Numbered from the stretch's first letter, positions 11,098-23,112 are shown. The stretch is 64,000 bases of DNA from Persicaria tinctoria (GCA_037127255.1 JBANSL010000013.1:30289688-30353687); one strand, 5' to 3'. The notes: generated by a model from the sequence alone, not told the origin. A program made the numbers and translations.

Positions 11098-12132
11098 GCT
11101 GAAGGTACTACTCGGGAATATGTCAAGATGAAGGCTTTCCGATGGTCTCTCGTTGGTCCCGCATTAAAGTGGCTGGAAGGACTGAAACCACGATCCCTCA
11201 CGACATGAGCTCAAGTAGAGCAGGAATTTCTCAACAAATTCTTTCCTCCTGCCAAGACAGCACTCCTCCGCCAGAACATTACAGCTTTCAAACAGAAGCC
11301 TGGGGAGCCGTTGGCAAAAGCATGGGAACGATATAAGGAACTACTGCGATCTTGCCCTACTCATGGACAGCCACCCTATATCATTCAGGAGATCTTCTTC
11401 AATTCTCTTGACCAGACCACTAAGGATAGGATCAATTAGTATACTCGATATGAATATCTAACGATGCCACCAAATGACGCATGGGGTATGTTCGACAAGC
11501 TCACCAACTACGATAATAAGTATGGGGCTACTACAAACTATGATAAGAATTCCTATGCCAGGCAAGCCCCATCCATGCCTCTCTATGAGCCTTCTAAAGA
11601 GATTGATCTAGATGTCAAGGAGCAATACTACAAAGATCAGAATCGCAAGCTCCTCAAGCAAGTCCAGTATCTTTCTGTCAACAAGCCCTGCATCGAATGC
11701 GGATCACAGCGGCACACCACTACCGAGTGCTCACACACAAAGCAAGTCAGGCTGGCAGAATACCACGAAGAGGCAGCTTACGCAAGGGGTCCTAATCGCT
11801 ATATGGGGGACCAAAGGTTCCAGCAACCACAATGGAACCAAGGTGCCCCTAGGAACCCCCCGCCATACAGAGCTCCAGGACATCCGGAAAGGGACAAAAA
11901 GAAGGATGACCTACAGACCATCCTTGAGGAAATGCGGAGGAACCATTCAGACACCAAGCAGTCCTTCAACTCAGTCTACACTCAGATACAAGGTGTCAAC
12001 TCTAGGCTTGGGGAGATTGATATATGGCGGAAATCAATGGAGACACAGATTGGCCAGCTAGCAGCAGGTGTCCCCAGACAGTCAGGCTTGCTCCCTGGAT
12101 CTTCTGAGCCCAATCCAAAGGGGAAGACATGA
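11098..12132 (+). pseudogene. gag: Athila-like gag with CCHC knuckle, copy A
   Basis: The frame begins inside the capsid domain (AEGTTREYVKMKAFRW) and includes the retrotransposon gag core (LKWLEGLKPRSL, FLNKFFPPAKTA, AWERYKELLRSCP) and a CX2CX4HX4C knuckle (CIECGSQRHTTTEC). A Gln/Asn/Pro-rich tail follows. In-frame stops occur at 11206 (Trp in copy B, TGG to TGA) and near 11437 (Gln in copy B, CAG to TAG), and a TGA closes the ORF at 12130-12132. The first ~130 residues found in copy B are missing here. Gag would package element RNA; this copy could make at most the 222-residue part from 11464. Confidence 0.88.
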
Positions 12133-13674
12133 CACATCGCCGTTGTAAAACTCAGGAGCGGCCACCAACTGCACGAGCCAGAGGTCGAAAAGCAGTAGGA
12201 CGAAAGAGCGGAACAACAAGTCGATATCGACCAGACTTTGGTCGATGTCGAGGAGACACAACTCGATATCTAGGAAAGGGATGTCGATGTCGAGGAGATA
12301 CCTGGCCACAATTCGTCTGCACAGCACAGCAACTCGACATCGAAAAATCTAGTCGATATCGAGAAGAATCTTGTCGATGTCGTGGAGAACCAAGTCGACG
12401 TCGAGAAAACTGCAACACCTCCGACATCTGTCCTGGCTCCAAACCAGAAAAAGAAGCTGTCCTTCCCAACAAAATCTCCAAAGGATCCAGCAGAGAAGAA
12501 ATTTCAGCGCTTCATCAAGATGCTTTAAAAGCTCAATGTCACCATACATTTCACTGAACCTCTCAATGAAATGCCATCCTATGTCTAATTCCTCAAGGAG
12601 ATCCTAAGCAAGAAGCGGTCAATGGCTGAGATTACAGAGGAGTGCAGCCATATGGACATACTTGAGAAAAGGCCAGATCCAGGTAAGTTTGCTATAACCA
12701 TTGGATTTGGTCAATATAAATTTAATGCATTATGTGATCTTGGAGCTAGTGTGAGTATAATGCATTTAACAATATGGTCCAAGATTAAGATAGGTGCCCT
12801 AGAGCCTGTGGATGCTAAGCTTTATATGGCAAACAACACGGTGGCCATCCCAACAGGCATGGTGGACAATGTGCCAGTGCAAGTAGGTAAGTTTTTTGTC
12901 CCTGCTGATTTTCTAATTATTGATATGGCGGAGGACCCTGCTTGTCCAATTATTCTAGGAAGGCCCTTCTTGGCGGCGGTGGCTGCCAACATAAGTGTAA
13001 GGAAGGGAGTACTCACTTTCAACATTAGCGATTTGGTAATTGAGTATTCTTTTAATAAAACTAAAAGGCATACTGGTCCAATGGAAGAGGTAAAATCTAT
13101 ATCAGCTGGTTACATTACTTGCGGGGAGCCTAAGGTAAGAAATATGACTCCTGAAGAGCTGGAAAAGAGGGATATGGAAGCCCAGGTAGAGAAGATCATG
13201 ACCATCCTAAACGACGACACAGAGGATATGCTCGACATCGACCAAGGTAAGTCGACGTCGTCTAACTATTTTTCGGATGCCTTGACAGGATGCAAGTATG
13301 GGGTCGAAGCCGGACAAAATTCCACGACATCGACGAATTTAGTCAACATCGACCAAAATCAGAGCCCTCCACCAACAGCAGCTTCGTCGAGCAAACCAGT
13401 GAAGGACAAGGACTCCTCGATATCGAGGAAATTGGTCGATATCGACCAAAATCCTGCAGCCTTGACTTCGCCTTCATCGACAAGCGATCCACTGAAAGCC
13501 GAGAAAACCTCCTCGATATCGACAAATTTAGTTGATATCGACCAAATTTTGCCTTCCTCGACTCCACCATCCTCGAGCAGTAGCCCACCCCCGAAGAAAC
13601 CAACTCGATATCGAGTAATTTTGCTCGAGATCGACCAAAACAGGAGATCCCCGAATCCGATTATGCGAAGGTAA
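12133..13674 (+). pseudogene. pro: Athila-like linker and retropepsin with VDID-type repeats, copy A
   Basis: The gag frame continues through several stops (12196, 12271, 12526, 12586) into a 350-codon ORF at 12622-13674. The aspartic protease is at residues about 30-120, with LCDLGASVSIM in place of the usual D-T/S-G triad and ILGRPFLA further on. Athila proteases commonly read DLGA, so this is not necessarily inactivating. On both sides of the protease the DNA is studded with TCGATATCGA or near variants. They translate as VDIDQ or LDIE, as SIS and as RYR depending on frame. Protease would mature the polyprotein. After the last repeat the ORF ends without running into RT. Confidence 0.85.
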
Positions 13675-13682
13675 GCCAAGGT

Positions 13683-13940
13683 ATGGATCTTTCCTCTCCT
13701 ATTTCCATTAAAGATCTATCTATACATGGGAGAGTTTTGCCTTGGTATGTACGATTATGTAGGATTTCCAATGATGAGCCCAAGGAGTATGAAGTTGGAG
13801 ACAAGCTTTATGTTTCCAAATCAAAAGATCATTGGTTTCCCAACAAATTCAACAAGAAAAAGATGGGGCCCTTCGTGGTGAACAAGATCCATTCTGGAGG
13901 ACTGCAGCTAGCGACTATAAAATCTAGAGCTTGTAAATAG
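13683..13940 (+). CDS. short ORF resembling the C-terminal end of gypsy integrase
   Basis: An 85-codon ORF ends with EVGDKLYVSKSKDHWFP, KKKMGPFVV and GGLQLA. This spacing matches the tail of many Ty3-gypsy integrases, where a GD..V segment is followed by GPF.V and a hydrophobic strand. The upstream integrase core, RNase H and RT are absent, so it is a remnant left by a large internal deletion. The start codon is the first ATG after the protease stop and may not be used. Similarity is recognised by pattern only. Confidence 0.45.
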   Translation: MDLSSPISIKDLSIHGRVLPWYVRLCRISNDEPKEYEVGDKLYVSKSKDHWFPNKFNKKKMGPFVVNKIHSGGLQLATIKSRACK

Positions 13941-15389
13941 ACATTTATTTTTGGGACTTTTGGACATTGTTTTTGTTTGTTTTTGTTTTTTGAACTTTTA
14001 GTTTTTCTACTGTGGGTATTTCTCTTCTACATTTTTCAGGTCCATGGGGATAGAAGCAAGCTAAATTCGGACTAGGCCCGACAGCATTTTCACTCGATAT
14101 TTTGAAGCCCTGCACACCTGTTTAGTGAGTTTTTTTTCTTTACCCTTATTTTTTATACAGTGAGGACATTGTAATGTTTAAGTATGGGGTGGGGGAAGGG
14201 CTTACTTTATCCATATTTGACCATATTTGACATTATGTGTGCACATTTAAAGCTTAATTCTTGAATTGCTTATACATGGCTATTTTGGAATTCATTATTG
14301 ATTTATGGGCTTATATGCATGTTTTACAAAGTTTGAAAAATAACCCCATTGAAATCTTTGATAAATGTCATGGAAGTTATATTGAACTCGACGATGCAAA
14401 ATTGGATTCATTAGAGATATAGCATGAAATTGCCTAGTAAAGGGAAGTCACAATGAAGTGCATATTTTCTTGAAAACCATGAAATGAGGTAAAATTTTAA
14501 GTTGCTTTTGATATGTTACATGATAAAAAGATGAAGGACTTTATATTTCCATATAATGCTCATTGTTTATATCCTAACCTTTACCTATGCTTATGCATCA
14601 CAAAAGCCATAATATGCCTTATTTTCATATTGCTCCACATGATCTAAATATTTTCCATTCTTTACCTTATTTCCATCCGGGGATTATGTTGAGAATGATG
14701 TTACATTACGGAGATTATCATATGGTGTTTGTGTTGTTGTTGTTATCATTATTGGAGTTTGGCGGGAAATTATTTGAAAAATATATGGAAAATTTAATGA
14801 GTGAAAGAAAATCCGATCACCTCAGGAGATAAAAGTAGATCGACCCTGCTCGCTGAGATAATAGTTCAATGAGATGGGACACACAGGTGAGGAGTCCAAA
14901 GCACTAAGTATCCAGGGTCATTCATGACACCCATGTTTGCGACTCGCGAGAAGGCAGTGCTGAGGTCAGAGAGGTAAAAGCATTATTATTGACAAAAGCA
15001 TTAAGAAAGGTGATGAATCTTATGAAGAAGGAATGTGGTATGAAGAGTTTGGAAATACTCCATTTCCCCGGATTATTAGCACCACATTGAGAAAAATTGC
15101 CCACCTTTAGCCTTTTACCAATCTACTCCTTATTGAGCTTAAATTAAAGTCCTCTTGATTATTAATGCTTTGTCACTTATGAATGTTTTGCAAAACCCTC
15201 CTTTTGTGAGTAGATGTTACTTTTTATTTTGCTATTGCATGGATTTGTGACACTAGTACCTTTTCAAGAATGGTAATTGATTGCAGGGACATATGAGAAT
15301 GAATATAAGATGTTGAGAGTTTGAATTCTTCCCATGAATGACAAATAAAAGTATTGCTTGAGAACAAGCAAGCTTAACTATGGGGTGTT
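13941..15389 (+). other. 3' untranslated region of Athila-like copy A
   Basis: This is noncoding sequence before the LTR. It contains two motifs typical of Athila/Tat 3' regions: GAGGACATTGTAATG followed by AAGTATGGGGTGGGGGA at about 14162-14200, and a likely polypurine tract AAGCTTAACTATGGGGTG at 15370-15387 directly before the LTR. An 81-codon ORF at 14587 has no recognisable features. Confidence 0.6.
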
Positions 15390-17370
15390 TGTTGTGAGCC
15401 GAATCTGCCATGTTTTACACTATCTTTTATATCGATTTCTACATACATTTCATGCATTTGGGCTAGAATAATACATAATCTATGTAGTTTATGTTTATTT
15501 TCCAAATAATGGAACCTACACTAGTTTCTGTTTAAATTCGCAGAAATCGAAGCAATTTACAGCAGTTTTGAGAAGGGAAGAAAAGCTCGGAAGTCAACTA
15601 CAGAAGTCCAAGGTCGAAGAGCGGCGGAACCAAGACAAATCAAGTTGAAGCCAAGTGTTACTCGATATCGAGAAGCTTTACTCGATATAAAAAAAAATGT
15701 GCACCCAAGCCTGGTCGAGGAGGAGTTGATCAAGGAACTAAAGACGAAGCCAACTTGAGTTCAGAACCTTACTCGATATGGAGTACATTACTCAATGTCG
15801 ACCAAACACCTGAAGCCACTTATGAACTCAAGGAAGGATGCTAAGTCGAGAAGCCGAGAAGAAGGCAACCTGAGCAACATTGTTACTCGATATCGACAAG
15901 ATTAGTCGATGTCGAGTAAAACAGAACCACATGTCCGAGCCAGATCGGGGAAAGGTTGCTCGAGAAAGCCAGGCCAGCCAAAGTCGTAAAACACTTCCTC
16001 GATATCGAGTAAATTGCTCAATATCGACAAGACCAGAGCCACATGTCCGAGCCAAGTCGAGAAGAGTTACTCGAGCAAGCTAGCAACCCAGAGTCGATGA
16101 ACAACGTTCCTCGATATCGAGTAAACTACTCGATATCGAGTAAAACTCTCCCGGGCCGCGTTACGTTGTGGGTTGTCCGAGTCAATTTGGGCTTTCATGG
16201 GAGCGAAGAAGTCCGAGTATGTCTGAGTCTATCCACATCTATCAAGACTTATCAAGATCTATCAACTCCATGGAGGATTTACCTACTTTAGATATATTTC
16301 CTTTTTGGATTTATTTCTTTTATTTCATTTTTTAATATTTAAGTAAGTAGATAAATAGATATAGATATAGATAGACTTTCTTACCTTGATTAACAAGGGT
16401 TGGAAGCCTAAAAATAAGGCCCTAGGGGCTGGATTTAGTCATTCAATTTCAGAGACAATTAGTCACATAAAGAGAGAAGGAGAAGAGGTTGTAAGTTTGG
16501 TTGAGTTTATTAACGCAAGTTAGTTCTTTTCCATAAAAGATGTCTGCGATTGCGATGAAGAGCGAGTAGTCCACCCACTTCTAGGGTCGGGGTGAGCCCG
16601 ATGGTAGCCATGTGAGGGGATGCGGTAAAGGTACGATCTTTTTATGCAATTCGTCTTCTATCCCTATGAGTATAATTCTTTTGCGAGAGTTGAAGGTGAT
16701 CCTTGTTTGTGTTATTGAAGGAAAGTGATCTTAATACAACTTGGGTTAATTATATGAAAAGGGTTAGTAACAATTAGGGTTTATATGAAAGCCCCTATAT
16801 TCCTATTTGTTAATAACGAAAGTTGTTTGATGAAAAGCATGATCTTTTATGCCTTTATGTGTTATTTTGCATGGTTATCGTTGTGGTGTTGAAACCCTGA
16901 TCTTGGAAGTCTTCTAGTTTATTGAGTTAATTCCGATTCAAAGTTTTGCATTCGTTTTAGTTACTGTTCTACTCGATATCGACCAAAACTGGTCGACATC
17001 GACTACTGATTTTCGATCACCTAGATCGATGTAGCTTCTCCTGTGCAAGTACCTGACATCGACGAAAACTTTTACTCGATATCGAGTAAAGTCTCCTCGA
17101 TATCGACCAACCACCGGGAGCTGCTGCGGCTTGCTTCGACTTGTCCGATCTTCTGTTGACTAACCCTAGTCGAGATCGAGTACACTGTGGTCGACCACTC
17201 GTGAGGTTCATCTGCTGCCTAGGATCCGCTGACACGCTTCCTCGTGGATCGATCCTGACTTCCTACTGCTACATCGGGAGGGAGTCTTGTAATCATTTGC
17301 AAGTGACGAAATCTGGTTTCCTTTGATTTATTGATATTTTAATTGCAAGTCTCGATTTCCTTCTACAACA
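15390..17370 (+). repeat. 3' LTR of Athila-like copy A
   Basis: The LTR starts TGTTGTGAGCC after a purine-rich tract and ends CGATTTCCTTCTACAACA, which matches the reverse complement of the LTR ends at 31156 and 35248. Length is ~1.98 kb against 1.93 kb for the full LTR of copy B. About eight exact TCGATATCGA palindromes lie in two clusters, 15660-16150 (U3) and 16970-17110 (U5). The TATA position seen in copy B reads CTAAAAATAAGG here (16408-16419) and looks weakened. Confidence 0.8.
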
Positions 17371-17879
17371 AGCGGTACCTCGGAGAAGACTGTACAGGTC
17401 TCGGCGGCGAAAAAACTCCTCCTTCCATTCCAGTCCCCGTGACGGTGAACTCCTCCTTCCTATTCTAGTCCTCGTCGGTGGCGGACTCCCTCCCAGAACT
17501 CGTCTTCTGAAGGAAGCTACTCGTACTGGAGAAGACAGTACATCTCTCAAAGTGGTGGATCCGATTCCTATCAAAGTGCTAGCTAGATACAACAATTACT
17601 TGCAAATTTTAATTCCCCATATTCTGACCCCCTTTTCGGCATGGAGAATAGAGCCCATTAACTTTGTTACTCCTTTTTACACCAATATAGTAGTACTCAG
17701 TATTGATGATCACTAATAAAATCTCTAATTTAAAATATTCCTCATTGTATTAGGCTATTAGCAACTAACCAATACAGTATATACATTATGATGGATATCA
17801 TCACAAGTTTGTGATTACATTTTTTTAGGTGATACTACTAATACTTGTCCTTATTCTAAATTTTCTCTTTGGTGACAGC
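17371..17879. other. spacer, nothing recognised
   Basis: The first 230 bases are fairly GC-rich with repeated ACTCCTCCTTCC and CTCGTC-like words. The remainder is AT-rich. No gene or transposon end was identified. Confidence 0.35.
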
Positions 17880-20115
17880 GGTGGTTTTGCTTAGCATTAG
17901 CCCTCTAGGGTTTGTGTCTCCCTTGTCGTAGGGTTCTCCTTTGATTACAGTGTCTTTGATCCTTTTTTCATAGTGGTGACAGTGTCTACGACCCTGTTTT
18001 TATTTTGGTTACAAAGTCTATTGGGTTTTCCTTTGATTACAGTGTCTATGACTTTTTTCATAGTGGTGCGTGGTGACAGTGTCCATGACCCGGTTTTTAT
18101 AGTGGTGATAGTGTCTATTATCTTGTTTTCATAGTGATGCCAGTGTCTATGACTCTCTTACTCATTCATATATTGAAGGAGAACTGTCCACCTAATGTCT
18201 TTTGGCTTCTCATTAGCCCCTTTAGGGTTTGTGCTTACCTTGTCCTAGGGTTTTCCATTTGGTGACAGAAATCATCTCTTAACGACGTACTGTACTTAAC
18301 ATTTTAGGATTTAGGTTTTAACCCTAAACCCTAAACCATAATGGACATCACATGTTCTTTTGGCTTCTCATTAGCCCCTTTAGGGTTTGTGCTTCCCTAG
18401 TCATAGGGTTTTCTTTTTGGTTACGAGTGTCTATGACCTTATTTTAATAGTGGTTACAATGTTTTCGTCTCTTGTTTTTAAAGTGATTACAGGTTCTATG
18501 ACCATGTTTTAACAGTGGTTACAACCCCTATAGGGTTTGTGCTTCTCTTTTCCTAGGGGTTACAAGTTCTATGACCATGATTACAGTGTCTATGAACCTT
18601 TTTTCATAGTGGTGACAGTGTCTATAAAACTGTTTTGATTTTGGTTACATCGTCTATGGGGTTTTCCTTTTGATTACAATGTCTACGACTTTGTATTTAT
18701 AGTGGTGACAGTGGCTATGACACTGTTTTTATTTTTATTACAGTGTCTATGACCCTCTTACCTATTCATGTATTAGAAAAGAACAATCCTCACATGTATT
18801 TTGGCTTCTCATTAGCCCCTATAGGGTTTGTGCTTCCCTTATCATATGATTTCCCTATGATTTCCCTTTGATTACAGTGTCTATGACCATGTTTTTGTAG
18901 TGGTGACAGTATCTATGACTTTATTTTCATAGTGGTAACAACAGTAGTTACATTTTTAATTTTTTTTTATTGTGGTGACACTACTTTAAAAAAATCTGGA
19001 AAACTAGAAATTAGAGAAGAACGGTCATCACATGTATTTTGGCTTCTCATTCGCCCCTATAGGGTTTGTGCTTCCCTAATCATAGGGTTTTCCTTTTGGT
19101 TACAAGTGTGTATGACCTTATTTTAATAGTGGTTACAATGTTTTTGTCCCTTTTTTATAGTGATTACAGGGTCTATGACCCTGTTTTAACAGTGTTTACA
19201 GCGTCTATGTCCATCTTACCCATTTATATATTAGAGGAGAATTATAACCACATGAATATCGGCTTCTCATTAGCCCCTATAGGGTTTGTGCTTCCCTTTT
19301 TCTAGGGTTTTTCTTTGATTAAAGTGTTTATGAACCTTTTTCATAGTGGTGGCAATGTCTATAAAACTGTTTTTATTTTGGTTACATCGTCTAGAGGGTT
19401 TTCTTTTTTATTACAGTGTCCATGACTTTGTTTTTATAGTTGTGACAGTGGTTATGACACTGTTTTTATTTTGATTACAGTGTCTATGACCCTCTTACCC
19501 GTTCATCTATTAGATGAGAACTGTAACCACATTTATTTTGGCTTCTCATTAGCCCCTATAGGGTTTGTGCTTCCCTTATTATATGATTTCCCTTTGATTA
19601 CAGTGTCTATGACCATGTTTTTTTAGTGGTCATAGTATCTATGACTTTATTTTTATAGTGGTGACAACAGTATTTACATTTTTAATTTTTTTTATTGTAG
19701 TGACACTACTATAAAAAAAATCTAGAAAACTAGAAATTAGAAATTAGAAAAGAACTGTCATCACATGTATTTTGGGTTCTCATTAGCCCCTATAGGGTTT
19801 GTGCTTCCCTTATCATATGATTTCGCTTTGATTATAGTGTCTATGACTATGTTTTTATAGTGGTGACAGTGTCTATGACCCTATTTTGATAGTGGTGACG
19901 GCGTCTATAACCCTCTTACCTATTCATACATAAGAGAATAACTGTTACCTCATGTATTTTGGCTTTTCATTATTCCCTGGGTTTGTGCTTCTCTTGTCAT
20001 AGGATTTTTCTTACCTTTAGGTTTTCCTTTGGTGACAATATTTATATCACTGTTTTTATTTTGATGACAGTGTCTATGACCTCTTTTTTATAGTAATGAC
20101 AGTATCTATGACCAT
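17880..20115. repeat. hierarchical satellite-like array
   Basis: Short units of about 35-40 bases of the form TTTTATAGTGGTGACAGTG followed by TCTATGACCCTG repeat many times. They are grouped into blocks that each start with TTTTGGCTTCTCATTAGCCC and TATAGGGTTTGTGCTTCCCT. About ten such block starts are seen (near 17890, 18205, 18358, 18528, 18800, 19038, 19260, 19538, 19770 and 19960). Blocks 18350 and 19030, and blocks 18800 and 19537, match as longer ~700-bp units that share the rare insert GACACTACTTTAAAAAAATC (18978) / GACACTACTATAAAAAAAA (19700). The array is therefore a three-level repeat. No coding potential is seen. Confidence 0.8.
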
Positions 20116-20675
20116 GTAACCAACGGATTTTGTGTCTAATAATCAAATAATAAAACAGTATATATGTGAATGTAATATAAAACACAAAGGCTTACTTCAG
20201 TGCTACAATTTTATGTATAATAATTAAATAAAATGATGTAGCCACATAAGTACCTAATATGAAATTGGAGAAAGTTCTTTAAGTATAAATTGATATAAGG
20301 AAAAGGATGGTCAAAAGCTTTTGTATGCTCACATTAATGATGATCAAAATTTGCAAGTTTATCTTGCTTTCAAACAACAGAAACAAACATATATGTGAGC
20401 CAATCCATAAAATTCGACGACTAGGATAGCATTGAGAACTACCGCCAATCAAATCTGATATGAATCTCCAACAACAAGGATTCCTTGCAGTCCAGTACAC
20501 TTTTCAGTCGATTTCCTCACTCGATCCAACCAAAGATCTACAATTTCCTTCTCAACTTAAAAAAAAAACAAAAAAGATTCTGATTCGAGCACAAAGTTGT
20601 CGGTAACCGCCGCTCAGGGTCCTTCTTGCCGGAAACCTCCTTGCCGGAAATCAGTTGCTCGGGGTGGAAAAGCTA
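20116..20675. other. spacer, AT-rich then GC-rich
   Basis: No gene is recognised up to about 20580. From there the base composition rises sharply in GC and words such as GGTAACCGCCGCT repeat (20605 and 20679), leading into the tubulin-like fragment. Confidence 0.35.
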
Positions 20676-20792
20676 CCGGTAACCGCCGCTTTTTTCTTCA
20701 TCGATCACCGTCGGCTCCAGATCCACGAAAACTGCCCTGGCAACGTGCTTCCCGGCCGCGATCTCGCTGAAGAACGTGTTGAATGCATCATC
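20676..20792 (-). pseudogene. alpha-tubulin exon fragment
   Basis: The minus strand encodes 39 codons matching alpha-tubulin from [10 protein letters not shown] through [17 protein letters not shown] to GGYR, corresponding to roughly residues 46-84 of the ~450-residue protein. It differs at several normally invariant places (IAAGKHVAR for [17 protein letters not shown] for EVRTGTYR). It ends at a stop codon directly after the match. The flanks are GC-rich low-complexity sequence, and 0.5 kb away begins an arm of transposon-like repeats. It is a copied exon fragment and not a tubulin gene. Capture by a transposon is inferred. Confidence 0.85.
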
Positions 20793-21170
20793 GGAGGCAA
20801 AGAGAGAGGGGCGGTCGACGGGAGATGGTGTGCAGCGAGGAGGCGGGAGGCGGGAGGGGGGAGGTGGGAGATGGTGTGCAGCGGTCGATCTCATCCTCCT
20901 CCTTGTCGATGTCGCTCTCGATCCATCTTCGGCGGCGATGATGGTGGGAGGCGGCGGTGTACTGATGATGGCCTACATTGGCGCTGCGAGGGGGGTGGTG
21001 GTGCGAGGAACAGCGAAGCAGGGAGGCGGGAGGTGGGAGATGGTGTGCAGCGAGGAGGCGGGAGGCGGCAGGAGAACGATTTGGCTCTGACGGCAGGGAG
21101 CTCAAGGAGAAAAGGAAAACGATTTGGCTCTGACGGCAGGAAGGGGATCTGTTCAATTAAGGGATTATAA
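20793..21170. other. GC-rich low-complexity segment
   Basis: Repeats of GGAGGCGGGAGGTGGGAGAT and similar words produce Gly/Arg-rich and Pro/Ser-rich open frames on both strands. None is recognisable. It probably belongs to the same captured or amplified block as the tubulin fragment. Confidence 0.5.
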
Positions 21171-21853
21171 CAAGTAGGGGCAAACTTGAAAATTGTGAAC
21201 ACTCTCTTAATATTTCCCCATTTTTGTCCTAGGGCTTAAATTTTGGCCAAAAAATGGACACGTACCAAATTCACCCTATTTTTTCAAAATAGTATTTTGA
21301 TGATATTTTTTTCTTTGATGTGATACAACTTTTTTTCAAAGTGGTGTTTTGATGTCATTTTTATAATGTAATTATTTAATGCCACTTTTTAAATCTCAAA
21401 TCGATTGATGCCACATGTTTTTAATTTAATCAATTGTATATCTATTTTTTTTCATCGATTATACTTTCATTCACTGATGACACGTTTGTTATTACACTTC
21501 ATTGATGCAATCACTTGTGGTGACATGTTCATTAAATTATTATTCATGGATGACATTTCTTATTACGCTTCATTAATCACAATTGTTTATGGTGACAATT
21601 TTATATAATTGATGACATAAGAGCTTAAAACGTGAAATCAAAATATTGTCACCTTATTGCACATATAAAAATATAAGGTCTTTGAAACTACGACATTAAT
21701 ATTGGTTGTATACGTAAAAACACCTATTATAACATGTCATCAACTAAAAAAAAATGCATCAAAGTAAGTAATATAATGTGGAATCAATAAAATCAATACA
21801 AGGTGACATAACCATCCAATAATTATATACAACATTTCTAAAGATTCCTGAAG

Positions 21854-21856
<3 letters not shown>

Positions 21857-21891
<35 letters not shown>
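21857..21891. repeat. (TA)n microsatellite
   Basis: About 17 TA dinucleotides in an uninterrupted run lie just inside the left inverted arm. Confidence 0.95.
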
Positions 21892-21893
<2 letters not shown>

Positions 21894-23112
21894 TGACATA
21901 AATTTCAAAGAGTAACAAGAAGGAAGGCCATACTAAGAGTGTTCCGAAAAATATGAGACTACCCATAGATTCCCCACTACATCAAATCCCCAACCGGCTT
22001 CTTAGAATATAGAAACATATATTCACACATTATAAAACTATAATTCAGTGAATATATGCATTATATAATAAGAATCCAAATCCTTACCCAAATCAATATA
22101 GTCTTATTACTCACAGGAAGTCGCGCCCAAAAATCCACAAAAATGGCCATAAACACTTACCCAATGAAACAAGCACAACCGATACTAAATAAATTCCCAT
22201 CTGAATTTGTATGAAAGAGAACCTAACCCCAATATACCCACGCATACACTAAATTCTAATGACAGCAAAAACCCGATGGCAAGTTTAAAGCAACAACTAG
22301 GTAACAACAACAGCAGCTGTTACAAAGCAAAGCCCAGCCATTGCATCTAATGATCAGCAGCAGCTCCATCTACATTAAGTCACCAAACATATAAACGAAC
22401 AACAACAGCTCCACAAAGAACAGAAACTGAAACAGCATCGGTAGTAACCCATTGACAGTAGCACCAACAGTCCTCGACAGTAACCAACCACCAGTCGGAC
22501 CCAACCAAGCTCTCGTCAGCTTGTCGTGTAATCAGGGTCACTCGAGTGGTCTGCACTTGTTTCATCATCAGATTCCGAGAGAAAAAAAGGCAGCATCCCC
22601 CTTGCCACTACTAGGATCCTTGATAGCATACATAGCACAACAATACAGACCCTCTGTGAGTTAGGTCGAAGAGAGCAAAAATACCTACAAAGATCACGGT
22701 GCCATATTGGGACGTTTTTGTATGTCAAACGAGTAGTAACATCAAACATGATGATGTCACATTGTCCGTGAATGCTGCAAGGCCAACATTCAATTCATTA
22801 GTGAACAATATTAATAATAGGAACAACCGAACAAGTTTCGATGAAAGACAAAACCATAGAAGTATACAACTAACAAGTCTTTCAAACTGAATGCATAATT
22901 TTTCATCATGTTCAATGACATCACAAATTGAAGGACTATGCACCTCAAGATTATCTTGAAGAACGTAAAGGGGAACAAAATTACACTGAAATATATGTTT
23001 CGATATCTGCAGTAGTAGCATTGGCACTCTAGATATGAACAGACTCTCCCAAGCATTTCGCAATGGCCTCATTAGCCTTTTGAGAAGTCCTCTCTTCTAC
23101 CTTCTTCTTTTC
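21892..23112. other. no recognised gene
   Basis: This is mixed-composition sequence rich in CAACAG-type words at about 22260-22570. Short open frames on both strands show no domain. Some may be untranslated or intronic sequence of the possible small gene on the minus strand. Confidence 0.3.

Larger units (their letters stand above)
11092..17370 (+). mobile_element. Athila-like Ty3-gypsy element copy A, 5'-truncated and lacking RT
   Basis: Gag, protease, a short integrase-end-like ORF, a long 3' untranslated region and one LTR are present in that order on the plus strand. Reverse transcriptase and RNase H are absent between protease and the terminal ORF. The same family is found on the minus strand at 31156-37175, where a primer-binding site complementary to tRNA-Asp is preserved; that site and the gag sequence fit the Athila/Tat group. 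The 5' LTR is missing because the 5' end of gag is fused to tandem repeats. The element is rich in the palindrome TCGATATCGA in its linkers and LTR. Confidence 0.85.

Noticed and set aside
12129..12557. 142-codon ORF with RYRP and CRCRGD-like repeats
   Set aside because: It is the off-frame reading of the gag-pro linker palindromes.
15828..16291. Short ORFs with RYRVN and SISS text in the copy A LTR
   Set aside because: Again translations of the palindrome in LTR U3; no start or codon bias.
19690..19730. CACTA-type terminus (CACTACTATAAAAAAA)
   Set aside because: The same text occurs inside a repeating super-unit at 18975, has no inverted partner and no CACTA transposase nearby.
20655..21170. 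171-codon Gly/Arg-rich ORF
   Set aside because: Low-complexity GGAGGCGGGAGG repeats give open frames on both strands, and the minus strand carries the tubulin fragment across part of it.
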